Source: an uncultured Anaeromusa sp. (GTDB taxonomy: Bacteria > Bacillota > Negativicutes > Anaeromusales > Anaeromusaceae). Taken from it: DNA of 64,000 nucleotides. Below the pieces are notes generated by a model. The model had not been told where the DNA came from. It did no database searches and saw only the letters and a program-made list of their open reading frames with translations. How positions within the stretch are numbered: position 1 is the first letter of the stretch; each line of letters starts with the position of its first letter. Positions 9,199 through 17,414 of this stretch are shown one piece after another. The translations under genes and the position numbers were made by a program. The stretch spans positions 1,801,501 to 1,865,500 of the forward strand of contig NZ_OY764902.1 of assembly GCF_963668665.1 (NCBI RefSeq), read 5' to 3'.

Positions 9199-10152
9199 TT
9201 AATGAATATCGGGTAACGAGAGCAGACAGTCAACTACTTTTTCGTCAAATTGGCTGCCGCGTCCCTGTTGGATAATAGAAAGAGCCTGTTCCTTCGGCAT
9301 CGCCGGACGGTAGACTCGATGGGCGGTAAGGGCTTCGAAGACATCGGCTACGCTGAGAATGCGGGCTAAAAGCGGAATGTCATCGCCGCTGCGTTGGGTA
9401 GGATAGCCGCTGCCGTTCATCCATTCGTGATGGTAGAGGACATAGTCGGCGAGATGTGCAAAGCGGTTTACCTTGCAAAGTACGTCGTAGCCGATGCGCG
9501 GGTGTTCCTGAATTTGCAGGCGTTCCGTTTCGGTAAGACGGCCAGGCTTGAGCAGGACGGACTCAGGGATGCCAATTTTCCCGATGTCGTGCAAAAGAGC
9601 GGCCGTAGAAAGATCATCCAGCTTAGTGGAAGGTAAGCCCAATTGCTGTCCCAGCTTAAGTGCGATTGAGCAGGTGTTGGCCGAGTGGCGCCCTGTATAG
9701 GCGTCGCGTTTTTCAATGAGTTCCGCAAAAGCAAAAATGGTTTGCGTAAAGGTAGTTTCGTTATCTTGCTGCAAGGTCAAGGTAGCCGTAGTGTCCAGAT
9801 CCACTTCGAGCACATAAGCGATTTCACCGTTGGCGGCAAAGACGGGAATGGCTGTTTGTTCCAACCGGACTAAGCGTTGGTCTTCTGTGAAATTCAACTT
9901 TTCTTGCGTTTCTACACGGCCGCTGGCGAAAGCTTGGGCGACGGCGCACTGCGGGCAGCGCGAGGTGCGTCCAATCCATTCATAACAATGTCTGGCATAA
10001 GCTTCTGGCGGCGTCGGACCATTGCTGCGAACCGAGGCTGGGTTGCGGTATAGTATGTAATAGTTGCGGTCGATTTTTGAGACCGGACAGGGAAATTGAT
10101 CAAGAAGGCTTTCCGGTACGGGAAGCGGTAAAGACATAAAAGAAGGGGGCAT
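9199..10152 (-). CDS. HD-GYP phosphodiesterase with Cys-bearing PAS-like sensor
   Basis: The 317-residue protein likely degrades cyclic di-GMP. The C-terminal half is an HD-GYP domain with HD at 188-189 (LLHDIGKIG), HHE at 241-243 and NGSGYP at 246-251; the family's usual Asp before GSGYP is Asn here. The N-terminal half (about 15-125) resembles a PAS domain and carries Cys22, Cys56, Cys66 and Cys69 ([15 protein letters not shown]), which could bind a metal or sense redox. I chose the ATG at 10152 because AGGAGA lies 7 bases upstream; an in-frame extension to 10281 crosses a terminator hairpin and lacks a ribosome site. Confidence 0.9.
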   Translation of the reverse strand: MPPSFMSLPLPVPESLLDQFPCPVSKIDRNYYILYRNPASVRSNGPTPPEAYARHCYEWIGRTSRCPQCAVAQAFASGRVETQEKLNFTEDQRLVRLEQTAIPVFAANGEIAYVLEVDLDTTATLTLQQDNETTFTQTIFAFAELIEKRDAYTGRHSANTCSIALKLGQQLGLPSTKLDDLSTAALLHDIGKIGIPESVLLKPGRLTETERLQIQEHPRIGYDVLCKVNRFAHLADYVLYHHEWMNGSGYPTQRSGDDIPLLARILSVADVFEALTAHRVYRPAMPKEQALSIIQQGRGSQFDEKVVDCLLSLPDIH

Positions 10153-10194
10153 AAGCATCTCTCCTGCTAAAATAAGTAGAACGATTTTAAAAAA

Positions 10195-10238
10195 TGTTGA
10201 AAAAAGAAGCTCGTATTGTGTGCCACAATAAGAGCTTC
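10195..10238 (-). terminator. Intrinsic terminator in the HD-GYP leader
   Basis: On the minus strand GAAGCTCTTATTGTG pairs with CACAATACGAGCTTC (10206-10238) and is followed by TTTTTTCAACATTTTTT. It lies between the macB-like stop and the HD-GYP start, so it may end the exporter transcript or attenuate the HD-GYP gene. Confidence 0.8.
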
Positions 10239-10267
10239 GTAGAGTGTGAATTAGTAAATATATGTTC

Positions 10268-10276
10268 AGTATAGCA
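10268..10276 (-). promoter_or_regulatory. Extended -10 promoter candidate for the HD-GYP gene
   Basis: TGCTATACT on the minus strand has the TGn extension expected when the -35 box is weak. A start about 7 bases downstream would place the terminator hairpin inside the leader. Confidence 0.4.
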
Positions 10277-10350
10277 TACATGGGATGATTGAACTAGAAA
10301 ACAGAGGCGAAAATACCAAAGAAGTATTATTCTGAATTAAGGGAAATTAA

Positions 10351-11571
10351 TTATTCGTAACGCAAAGCGTCGATGGGGTCTAGGAGCGCGGCTTTTCTGG
10401 CGGGGTAAATGCCGAAAAACAGTCCGATTACGACAGTAATGCCGAAGGAAGCGCCGATGGAGAGCGGCGAAATGACAGTCTGCCAACCGAAGACTGAGGT
10501 AATGGCGTAAGCGGCGCCGATGCCGAGAAAGATGCCTACCAAACCGCCGCTGACGCTGACCACAATGGCTTCGATGAGAAACTGCAGCAGGATGTTGCTG
10601 AAGGTGGCGCCGATGGCTTTGCGGATGCCAATTTCCCGGGTGCGTTCGGTGACGGATACCAGCATGATATTCATAATGCCGATGCCGCCGACCAGCAGAG
10701 AAATGGCGGCAATGGCGCCTAAGAAAATGGTCATAGTGCCGGTGGTTTCCTGCATGGTGCTCATCAGCGCTGTCAAGTTGCGGACGGAAAAATCGTTTTC
10801 CGCTGTCGCCGCCAGGCGATGGCGGGAGCGCAAGAGGGCTGTAATGTCTTCTTGCGCCTTGTCCAATAAATCTTCACTTTCCATCTGCACGCTGATGGAG
10901 TGGATGTACGTAATGCCCAGCAGACGTTCCTGGGCGGTTGTAATGGGAATGATGGCAATATCGTCTTGATCTTGTCCCATGGCGGATTGCCCCTTGGCGT
11001 CTAGGACGCCGATGACGCGAAACGGAGCTTTGTCAATGCGAATCATCTTGCCAACGGCGGAAGCGTTGCCAAAGAGATTGGTGGCAACCGTATTACCCAG
11101 CACAACTACCCGGGCCCGGTCAGATTCGTCTCGGCTGCTGATAAAGGAGCCGGCGGCCAGCGTATAGCTGCGGATGGCTTGTTGGTCCGGCGTGGTCCCC
11201 TGTACCGAGGTTTTCCAGTTTTGATTGCCATAGACCAGCTGGTAGGAGGAACTGACTGCTGGAGCTAGGTTGGCGATGCCGCTGACCGATTTACCGATGG
11301 CTTTGGCATCAGTATAGGTGAGGGTGATGTTGGAACCCGCAGCCTGGCGGACGCCGCCGCCGGCGGAAGAGCTGGCGCCAGGCATGACGACAAGCAGATT
11401 GCTGCCCAGGCTGGAAATAGACGATTGAACTTTCTGCTGTACCCCCAGACCTATGGAAATCATGGCGATAACGGCGCCGACGCCGATGATGATGCCCAGC
11501 ATAGTCAGGGCGGTGCGCAGTTTGTTGGCGATTAGGCCCTCCCAGGCGATAAGTACGCTTTCCCAAAACAT
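10351..11571 (-). CDS. MacB/FtsX-type ABC permease
   Basis: The 406-residue protein has the MacB-like layout of one N-terminal helix (about 20-42, LTMLGIIIGVGAVIAMISIG), a long extracytoplasmic domain (about 45-275) and three C-terminal helices with the FtsX-family stretch TREIGIRKAIGA. It is the permease of a mechanotransmission-type exporter for antibiotics, peptides or lipophilic compounds. The ATPase gene lies immediately upstream (2-base gap), followed by the adaptor. In this operon the ATPase and permease are separate proteins rather than fused as in proteobacterial MacB. Confidence 0.93.
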   Translation of the reverse strand: MFWESVLIAWEGLIANKLRTALTMLGIIIGVGAVIAMISIGLGVQQKVQSSISSLGSNLLVVMPGASSSAGGGVRQAAGSNITLTYTDAKAIGKSVSGIANLAPAVSSSYQLVYGNQNWKTSVQGTTPDQQAIRSYTLAAGSFISSRDESDRARVVVLGNTVATNLFGNASAVGKMIRIDKAPFRVIGVLDAKGQSAMGQDQDDIAIIPITTAQERLLGITYIHSISVQMESEDLLDKAQEDITALLRSRHRLAATAENDFSVRNLTALMSTMQETTGTMTIFLGAIAAISLLVGGIGIMNIMLVSVTERTREIGIRKAIGATFSNILLQFLIEAIVVSVSGGLVGIFLGIGAAYAITSVFGWQTVISPLSIGASFGITVVIGLFFGIYPARKAALLDPIDALRYE

Positions 11572-11573
11572 GC

Positions 11574-12266
11574 CTAGGCCTCCTCTTCGCGTTGTGAGTC
11601 TTGCACTATTTGTCCGTCGCGCATTTGTATGGTGCGCAGCGCATAGGCGGCGATATCCGGCTCATGGGTAACCATGATCAATGTACGGCCATGCCGGTGC
11701 AGAGCCGTAAAAATATCCATAATTTCCAAGCTAGATTTGGTATCTAAGTTGCCAGTGGGCTCGTCGGCGATAAGAATGGGAGGATCGTTAACAAGCGCCC
11801 GGGCGATGGCGACCCGCTGCCGTTGTCCGCCGGAGAGCTCATTGGGCCGATGATGCATACGGTCTCCAAGGCCGACTTTTTCCAGATGCTGCGCTGCACG
11901 CTCCAAGCGTTCTTTTTTTGGCATATTGGCATATACCAAGGGTAAAGCAACATTTTGCAGGGCCGACATGCGCGGCAGCAAATTGAAATTTTGGAAAACA
12001 AAGCCCAATTTGGCGTTGCGCACAGCGGCCAAAGCGGATTCGTTCAAAGTGGCTACCTCCTTGCCTTCCAACTGGTAAGAACCGCTCGTCGGACGGTCTA
12101 GGCAGCCGACAATATTCATTAGGGTGGACTTGCCGGAACCGGAAGAGCCGATAATTGCGACAAATTCGCCGCTGTCAATGCCAAGGCTGACATGGTTTAA
12201 GGCATGGACTGCGGTATCGCCCATGTGGTACGTTTTGGTGATGTCGTTTAAAACAATAATGCTCAT
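11574..12266 (-). CDS. MacB/LolD-type ABC transporter ATPase
   Basis: This 230-residue cytosolic ATPase shows Walker A (GSSGSGKST), the Q-loop, the ABC signature [15 protein letters not shown], Walker [13 protein letters not shown] and the H-loop (MVTHEPD). It would power the FtsX-type permease encoded immediately downstream and lies between permease and adaptor genes, so the three form one exporter operon. Confidence 0.95.
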   Translation of the reverse strand: MSIIVLNDITKTYHMGDTAVHALNHVSLGIDSGEFVAIIGSSGSGKSTLMNIVGCLDRPTSGSYQLEGKEVATLNESALAAVRNAKLGFVFQNFNLLPRMSALQNVALPLVYANMPKKERLERAAQHLEKVGLGDRMHHRPNELSGGQRQRVAIARALVNDPPILIADEPTGNLDTKSSLEIMDIFTALHRHGRTLIMVTHEPDIAAYALRTIQMRDGQIVQDSQREEEA

Positions 12267-12276
12267 GGCGTGCTCC

Positions 12277-13356
12277 TTAAAGGCGGGGCGGAGGCCCTTG
12301 GTTGCTGCTCACTGTTTTGGCTTTGGTCGTGGGCAGGATTACTTGCGCTCCTTCGTTCAAACCGCTGCTGATTTCTACTTTTTCATCATTGCTTAAGCCG
12401 GTTTCTACGGTGACGTTGATGGCTTTACCGTCTTGCAGCACCTGAACCGTTTTGCGGTCGCCTTCTTCTTTAATTGCACCGGTAGGTACGGCCAGCACCT
12501 GATCCCGTTTGGAAATCAGAATGCTTACCCTAGCGGTCATTGTCGGAAAGAGCAGGCCATCCGAGGAGTTAATGTCTACATATACCGGATAATAAATGAC
12601 ATTGGAGGTGGTAGTGGCGCTGCGGGAAATATTGCTTACTATACCAGTAAAAGTTCGATTAGGGTAGGCGTCTACTGTGAAGCTTACTTGTTGGCCGTTT
12701 TGGACTTTGCCGATGTCGGTTTCATCTACCATAACCTTGATCTGCATTTTAGACATATCGGCAATGGTCATGATGACCTGCGGCGTGGAAATGCCTTGAG
12801 CGACCGTTTGGCCTTCCGGCGTGGGCTTGCCAACAACCAGCCCAGTAATGGGGGAGGTAATAACATAGTAGCCGAGCTGCGAAGCGTAGTTGTCGTAATT
12901 AGCTTTAGCTACAAGGTAATTGGTGCGGTCCGCATCAAGCTGTTGATCCGATTCGCCGCCTCCTGCGGCGAGCTGGCGGCTGCGAGCGTAAATGGCTTCG
13001 TAGTTGGCAAGTTGCGCCCGATATTGGGCCACTTGCGCCTGGAGGCTGCTGTCGTCGAGAACGACTAGCACCTGTCCGGCGGTGACCCAGTCATTTTCTT
13101 TTACCCGCAGTTCTCGGATGAGGCCGGTTACGCGCGAAGAAATATCGACAGAGTTCACGGCGGAAATGGTGCCTGTAGCAGATACTACGCTCTGAATGGT
13201 TTCGCGGCCGACGGTTGTCGTGTTGACACTGGGAACGGAAGCCGCCTTTTGGCGCGATTGATACCACCAGGCGCCGCCTGCTGCAAAAACGATAATGAGG
13301 GCCAGGGCAATATATTTTTTAGAAACGGCGTGAAGCGGATTTTTAATGATGGCCAC
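12277..13356 (-). CDS. MacA-like periplasmic adaptor of the ABC exporter
   Basis: The 359-residue membrane fusion protein has one N-terminal anchor (about 15-33), lipoyl half-motifs around a short helical hairpin, and beta-barrel domains typical of MacA/HlyD adaptors. It is the first gene of a three-gene exporter operon divergent from a two-component system. The start is uncertain. The only conventional codon, GTG at 13356, directly abuts the AGGAGG ribosome site (13357-13362), which is too close. The same site is ideally placed for ATC (5 bases) or ATT (8 bases) at the third and fourth codons, and no other Met, Val or Leu start precedes the anchor. Confidence 0.9.
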   Translation of the reverse strand: MAIIKNPLHAVSKKYIALALIIVFAAGGAWWYQSRQKAASVPSVNTTTVGRETIQSVVSATGTISAVNSVDISSRVTGLIRELRVKENDWVTAGQVLVVLDDSSLQAQVAQYRAQLANYEAIYARSRQLAAGGGESDQQLDADRTNYLVAKANYDNYASQLGYYVITSPITGLVVGKPTPEGQTVAQGISTPQVIMTIADMSKMQIKVMVDETDIGKVQNGQQVSFTVDAYPNRTFTGIVSNISRSATTTSNVIYYPVYVDINSSDGLLFPTMTARVSILISKRDQVLAVPTGAIKEEGDRKTVQVLQDGKAINVTVETGLSNDEKVEISSGLNEGAQVILPTTKAKTVSSNQGPPPRL

Positions 13357-13428
13357 CTCCTGCTAAAATAACCGCATAGCGGCAAGGTACTTATGTATGT
13401 CTTGAATTATGAATTTTCATTGTTACAG

Positions 13429-13450
13429 TTTTGTGTCTGTTCTGTGTCGG
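13429..13450. promoter_or_regulatory. Tandem 11-bp repeats, OmpR-type response-regulator site candidate
   Basis: TTTTGTGTCTG (13429-13439) is followed directly by TTCTGTGTCGG (13440-13450), one helical turn apart, as expected for OmpR-family binding. They lie in the divergent promoter region between the exporter and its adjacent two-component system. Confidence 0.45.
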
Positions 13451-13484
13451 TCCTCTGATATTTCGCGTTAAGCTTCCGAGATGG

Positions 13485-13513
13485 TTGATTTTGCCTGTTG
13501 AGAACCGTATGCT
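13485..13513 (+). promoter_or_regulatory. Promoter of the two-component operon
   Basis: TTGATT (13485-13490) and TATGCT (13508-13513) are separated by 17 bases and lie about 34 bases before the response-regulator ATG. Confidence 0.6.
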
Positions 13514-13546
13514 AAATAAGAGAAGTCACAAAAGGAGCGTTGCTAT

Positions 13547-14215
13547 ATGGAACGAACTATCTTGGTAGTGGATGACGAAGAGCGGATGCGCAAGTTAATC
13601 GGAGATTTTTTGCGGCGCGAAGGCTATCAAATAGTGGAAGCCGGTGATGGTCGGCAGGCTTTGGAACGCTTGAGTACGGAAAAAGTGGATTTGGTTATTT
13701 TGGATGTAATGATGCCGGAGCAGGACGGCTGGACTGTGTGTCGGGAGCTTCGCCGTACCAGCGACATTCCGGTGATCATGCTGACGGCGCGCAGCGAGGA
13801 GATGGACCAGCTTTTTGCGTTTGAATTAGGAGCGGATGAATATGTGACTAAGCCCTTCAGCCCCAAAATTTTGACGGCTCGCGTTAATGCGCTGTTCCGG
13901 CGCCTAGATGGCGGCGGGCGCGCTATGCTGCCTGGAGGTCTTAGTATTGATGCGGCGGCTAGGCAGGTATTTATTGACGGACAGCCGCTGGAACTGAGTC
14001 CTAAGGAATATGAGCTGCTCAGCTATTTAGTAGAACATCGGGGCAAGGCGCTCAGCCGTCAGCAGATATTAAACCAAGTTTGGAACTATGACTACTATGG
14101 AGATTTGCGTACCGTAGATACCCATATTACCCGTTTGCGGGGCAAACTGGGCGACCAAGCTGCGCTGGTGCAGACCATTCGCGGCTATGGCTATCGTTTT
14201 GAGGGGGAACGCTGA
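13547..14215 (+). CDS. OmpR/PhoB-family response regulator
   Basis: The 222-residue protein has a receiver domain with acidic D9-D10, phospho-acceptor D53 (VILDVMMPEQDGW) and a switch-region Lys (VTKPFSP), then a winged-helix domain (about 125-220, LSPKEYELLSYLVEHRGKALSRQQIL). AAGGAG precedes the ATG. Its stop overlaps the kinase start by one base, so the two are translationally coupled. The divergent MacAB-like exporter is the likely target, a common arrangement for antibiotic-sensing pairs; this is inferred from position. Confidence 0.96.
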   Translation: MERTILVVDDEERMRKLIGDFLRREGYQIVEAGDGRQALERLSTEKVDLVILDVMMPEQDGWTVCRELRRTSDIPVIMLTARSEEMDQLFAFELGADEYVTKPFSPKILTARVNALFRRLDGGGRAMLPGGLSIDAAARQVFIDGQPLELSPKEYELLSYLVEHRGKALSRQQILNQVWNYDYYGDLRTVDTHITRLRGKLGDQAALVQTIRGYGYRFEGER

Positions 14216-15732
14216 TGGTTTCCATACGCACGAAGCTCTTTGTGTCGCTGTTGGCGCTGGTGTCTTTCTTTGGCATTCTCGTTTGGGTTGTCATTGACTT
14301 TGGGCTGGAGCGTTACTACCTCTGGCAGAAAGAGTCGGTTCTCCTAGTCAGCAGCCGGGCGGTGGCGGACCAATATGACGGTGATCCGGAACATATTGAA
14401 TTGGAGCTAGAGCGTCTGGCGAGCACCTTGGGCGCTGGCGTCGTCATTTTGGACAAGGATAAAAATGTAAAATACACTTCCTTTGGCCCCCTGCGCGTGC
14501 GGCGCATGACGGGAAGCATCGGTTCCGGCGTTAATGAGGAACTGCACGGGCCGCCTAAGCATATTGATAAAGATCGGCATTGGGTGGATGAGCACACCGT
14601 AGTGGAAACACAGCAGGACTTAGATCTAAAGATTGACTTTCTCGTATGGCGTCATTGGCTGTCTAACGGCGATTCGTTTATTGTGCGGCAGCCGCTGGCG
14701 CCTGTCTCGGAAAGCGCCAATTTGGCAGCTCAGTTTATGCTTTTTGCCGGCTTCATTGCGCTTTTGGCGGGAAGCTGCTGGGCGTTCCTCTTTGCCCGGC
14801 GCTTTACGGCGCCCATTTTGGAGTTGAATCGTATCGCCCAGAGCATGGCTAAACTCGATTTTTCCCAAAAATGGACAACGCAGCGCCGGGATGAGCTGGG
14901 GGAACTGGGGAGCAGCATCAATCATTTGTCAAAACAGTTGGGAGAAGCCATGGATCGATTGCAGGAGCAAAACCGTCAATTACAGGAAGATGTGGAAAAA
15001 GAACGACGCTTGGACCGGATGCGCAAGGATTTCGTTTCTGCAGTATCCCATGAGTTGAAGACTCCCTTGGCTTTGATTTTGGGTTATGCCGAGGGATTGC
15101 AGGAACATGTGGTTATTGACGAAGAAAGTCAGCGTTATTACTGTTCGGTCATTGCCGATGAGGCGCAGAAGATGGATAAGCTGGTCAAAAGCTTGCTGAA
15201 TTTGTCGCAACTGGAAAGCGGCGCCGGACATTTGCAATGGGAAGAGTTTGATTTGGCCGGTTTGGCGGTGGATGTGGCTCAGAAATATAAAGCCTTGTTA
15301 GCGGAAAAAGAGATCGATTTGACTGTGGAGGCGGCAACGTCTTGCTTTGTGTATGGCGACGTGCTGGGAGCCGAGCAAATCATAACTAATTTCCTTACTA
15401 ACGCTTTTTCTCATGCCGATGGTGAGCGCAAAGTTCGCCTTTGGCTGGAGCTGGCGGAGAGTCATTGGCGGCTCCGGGTGGAAAATACGGGGAAGTCTAT
15501 TCCTGAAGATAGCTTGGACAAAATTTGGACCAGCTTTTACAAGGTAGATAAGGCCCGCACCCGTCAATACGGCGGCCATGGCCTGGGGTTGTCCATTGTC
15601 CGCGCCATCCAGGAAGCCCATGGCAACTCCTTTGGTGCAGAGAACACGCCGAAAGGAGTTCTCTTCTGGGCTGATTTCGACGAAATCGAGCAGATACCTG
15701 CCAAAAAAGAGATTTCTTCCAAGGGAGAATAG
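14215..15732 (+). CDS. Sensor histidine kinase paired with the OmpR-type regulator
   Basis: The 505-residue kinase has a membrane helix at about 8-30, an extracytoplasmic sensor of roughly 140 residues, a second helix (about 172-195), a HAMP domain, the dimerisation box with His279 (SAVSHELKTPLALI), and a HATPase domain ending in GHGLGLSIVRAIQEAHGN. The sensed signal is not deducible. It is the second gene of the operon. A hairpin with a weak T tract follows. Confidence 0.95.
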   Translation: MVSIRTKLFVSLLALVSFFGILVWVVIDFGLERYYLWQKESVLLVSSRAVADQYDGDPEHIELELERLASTLGAGVVILDKDKNVKYTSFGPLRVRRMTGSIGSGVNEELHGPPKHIDKDRHWVDEHTVVETQQDLDLKIDFLVWRHWLSNGDSFIVRQPLAPVSESANLAAQFMLFAGFIALLAGSCWAFLFARRFTAPILELNRIAQSMAKLDFSQKWTTQRRDELGELGSSINHLSKQLGEAMDRLQEQNRQLQEDVEKERRLDRMRKDFVSAVSHELKTPLALILGYAEGLQEHVVIDEESQRYYCSVIADEAQKMDKLVKSLLNLSQLESGAGHLQWEEFDLAGLAVDVAQKYKALLAEKEIDLTVEAATSCFVYGDVLGAEQIITNFLTNAFSHADGERKVRLWLELAESHWRLRVENTGKSIPEDSLDKIWTSFYKVDKARTRQYGGHGLGLSIVRAIQEAHGNSFGAENTPKGVLFWADFDEIEQIPAKKEISSKGE

Positions 15733-15737
15733 GCGTA

Positions 15738-15777
15738 AAACAGCTCCGCGGCGTTGGTTAACGCTGCGGAGCTGTTT
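15738..15777 (+). terminator. Terminator-like hairpin after the histidine kinase gene
   Basis: AAACAGCTCCGC (15738-15749) pairs with GCGGAGCTGTTT (15766-15777) around a shorter GCGTT/AACGC stem. The T run is short, so termination efficiency is uncertain. It may serve the convergent FMN reductase gene as well. Confidence 0.6.
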
Positions 15778-15839
15778 GCTCATTCGAGCTCTCTGATTAC
15801 TCTCTTGGCTGTTCGAATTTTCGTATGCCCTAACCCCTG

Positions 15840-16475
15840 TTAGCGGATAAAATTGGTGAAGATTTTCTTTTCTGCCGCTGGCGGCGGAACCAAATTTTTG
15901 GCTGCATCCAACGATTTGAGCAGCCAGGCCATGTTGCGGCCGAGAACGCGCAGCAGTTGCAGGCCTTCTTCATCCTGCAGCACTTCGCCGGGCGTTGTGC
16001 CATGGGCGATGTTCCAATAATTGGAGCCTGGCAGCAGCATTTCGGAGTAGGTAATATAGTGGTTTAAGGCGTCAAAGGTGCTGCTGCCGCCGCTGCGGCG
16101 TACGGCGACAACGCTGGCGCCTACCTTGTGGCGCAGCAAACCGCCGTTGACGCCGGCCACATAGAAGGCTCGATCCAAAAAGCATTTCATGGTGGCGCCG
16201 ATGCCGGCGTAATGAACTGGCGAACCCAAGAGGATGCCGTCGGCTTCCTTCATTTTTTGAATCCAAGTATTGAGCTCATCCCCAGGCAAAACGCATTTCT
16301 CGTTTTTGTTTCTGGCGCAGCCGTTACAGGCCGTACAGCCCCGGAGACTGCTGCTTCCGACCTGGACGATTTCAAACTCGATGCCGGCGGCGGTGAGCTT
16401 TTGGCCTACAACTTGCAAGGAATGAAATGTGTTTCCCTCTTTGTGAGGGCTGCCGTTAAAGGCGACTACTTTCAT
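15840..16475 (-). CDS. NADPH-dependent FMN reductase / iron-sulfur flavoprotein
   Basis: The 211-residue protein has a flavodoxin-like fold with the N-terminal FMN phosphate loop (FNGSPHKEGNT, 7-16) and the GSPVHYAGIGATMKCFLDRAF strand typical of the family. A cysteine cluster C47-C50-C53-C61 (GCTACNGCARNKNEKC) matches archaeal and clostridial iron-sulfur flavoproteins that bind a 4Fe-4S cluster. It likely moves electrons from NAD(P)H or ferredoxin to small acceptors or oxygen species. It is monocistronic and divergent from the next gene. Confidence 0.88.
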   Translation of the reverse strand: MKVVAFNGSPHKEGNTFHSLQVVGQKLTAAGIEFEIVQVGSSSLRGCTACNGCARNKNEKCVLPGDELNTWIQKMKEADGILLGSPVHYAGIGATMKCFLDRAFYVAGVNGGLLRHKVGASVVAVRRSGGSSTFDALNHYITYSEMLLPGSNYWNIAHGTTPGEVLQDEEGLQLLRVLGRNMAWLLKSLDAAKNLVPPPAAEKKIFTNFIR

Positions 16476-16602
16476 GAGAAAACCTCCTTGGCCGGCCTTT
16501 TTGGAAAGACCTGGCGTTTTCTTTTTTATAGTCTTACTTTATAATAAGAAGATGTGAGTCGCAAGAACGCACTTTTTGGTGACCTAAGGAGGTAGAGGTA
16601 AC

Positions 16603-17061
16603 ATGGGAACGTTAATTTACTTCGCCGCGGTGACGGTGATGTTGTATTTGGGAGAATGGCTGGGCAGCCGGGGCGGGCAATTAGCTCTGCGTATGGCGAT
16701 GAACCGGGAAGAGGCTTCCTGGCGGCCGATATTAGTGCGCGCGGCGATGAGCGCACCGCCTCTTTCCACTTTTGAACGGGGCTTATTTATTGTGTTGATT
16801 ATGGCGGTTCTTTTCGCCATGCCGTCCGATACCTTAATCGAAAGGGTATTTCTCTTTTTCTTCTGCGGCTTGGCGTATTCGCTGCTGCAGCTGGGCTTCA
16901 GCCTGCTCAAGGGTTATTGGGCCGTGAAAGACGCCGGCGACAACATGACCGAAGAAGAGCAGCGCTATTATGCCACACAGATGGTCATGGAGCGGGGTAT
17001 GCAGGCGATCGAGGAAGAAAAGAAAAAGGAAAAACTGGAAAAACCAGCCAAAGAAGAATAG
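16603..17061 (+). CDS. Small membrane protein of unknown function
   Basis: I do not recognise a family. The 152-residue protein has an N-terminal helix (about 3-18), two adjacent helices (about 58-76 and 82-103), and a charged, Glu/Lys-rich cytosolic tail that is probably helical. A strong AAGGAGG site lies about 10 bases before the ATG. It appears monocistronic, with a clear terminator directly after it. Confidence 0.8.
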   Translation: MGTLIYFAAVTVMLYLGEWLGSRGGQLALRMAMNREEASWRPILVRAAMSAPPLSTFERGLFIVLIMAVLFAMPSDTLIERVFLFFFCGLAYSLLQLGFSLLKGYWAVKDAGDNMTEEEQRYYATQMVMERGMQAIEEEKKKEKLEKPAKEE

Positions 17062-17067
17062 CCAAGG

Positions 17068-17093
17068 CCGCGCTAAAAGCGCGGTTCTTTTTT
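17068..17093 (+). terminator. Rho-independent terminator
   Basis: CCGCGCT (17068-17074) pairs with AGCGCGG (17078-17084), followed by TTCTTTTTT. Confidence 0.85.
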
Positions 17094-17130
17094 ACGTAAG
17101 GGACGATTACGGAACCGAGAAAAGCCGGAG

Positions 17131-17348
17131 AGATTGAACAAGAGAAACAGAGTCGCGGGAGGGCTTGACGGAGGGTACGGCTTTTTAACAGGAGTAGAGT
17201 GAGTAGAGTGAGGGCTCGACGGAGAAGAGCAGAAATTGAACAAGAGTCTCGAATTTTCTCTCGGCCTTTCTCTGTTGCTGAGTTCCGTTCCCTCTCTTGC
17301 GTACCCTCCATTTACTCTCTCTACTCTTGTTCAAAATTTCGTGCCTCG
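17131..17348. repeat. Cluster of four purine-rich dispersed repeats (copies 3-6)
   Basis: The gap before the MFS gene is almost entirely repeats. Copies in plus orientation start near 17131 (ATTGAACAAGAGAAACAGAG), 17181 (TTAACAGGAGTAGAGTGAG) and 17231 (ATTGAACAAGAGTCTCG, truncated). A copy in minus orientation occupies 17297-17348. Opposed copies could pair into a long hairpin. The stretch TTTCTCTCGGCCTTTCTCTG (17255-17274) belongs to the accompanying CAGAG-type repeat. Confidence 0.75.
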
Positions 17349-17414
17349 TTCATTCTGCAGGGATGGCGCGGAACCATGTCGAAAAACAGCAGAGAAAGCA
17401 AAGGAGGCGGGCGC

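Noticed and set aside
17131..17348. CRISPR array
   Set aside because: Repeat units are degenerate, occur in both orientations and lack regular unique spacers; no cas gene is present.
17199..17414. N-terminal extension of the MFS gene by 72 codons
   Set aside because: The extension is translated dispersed repeat, has no ribosome site, and a strong AAAGGAGG precedes the ATG at 17415.
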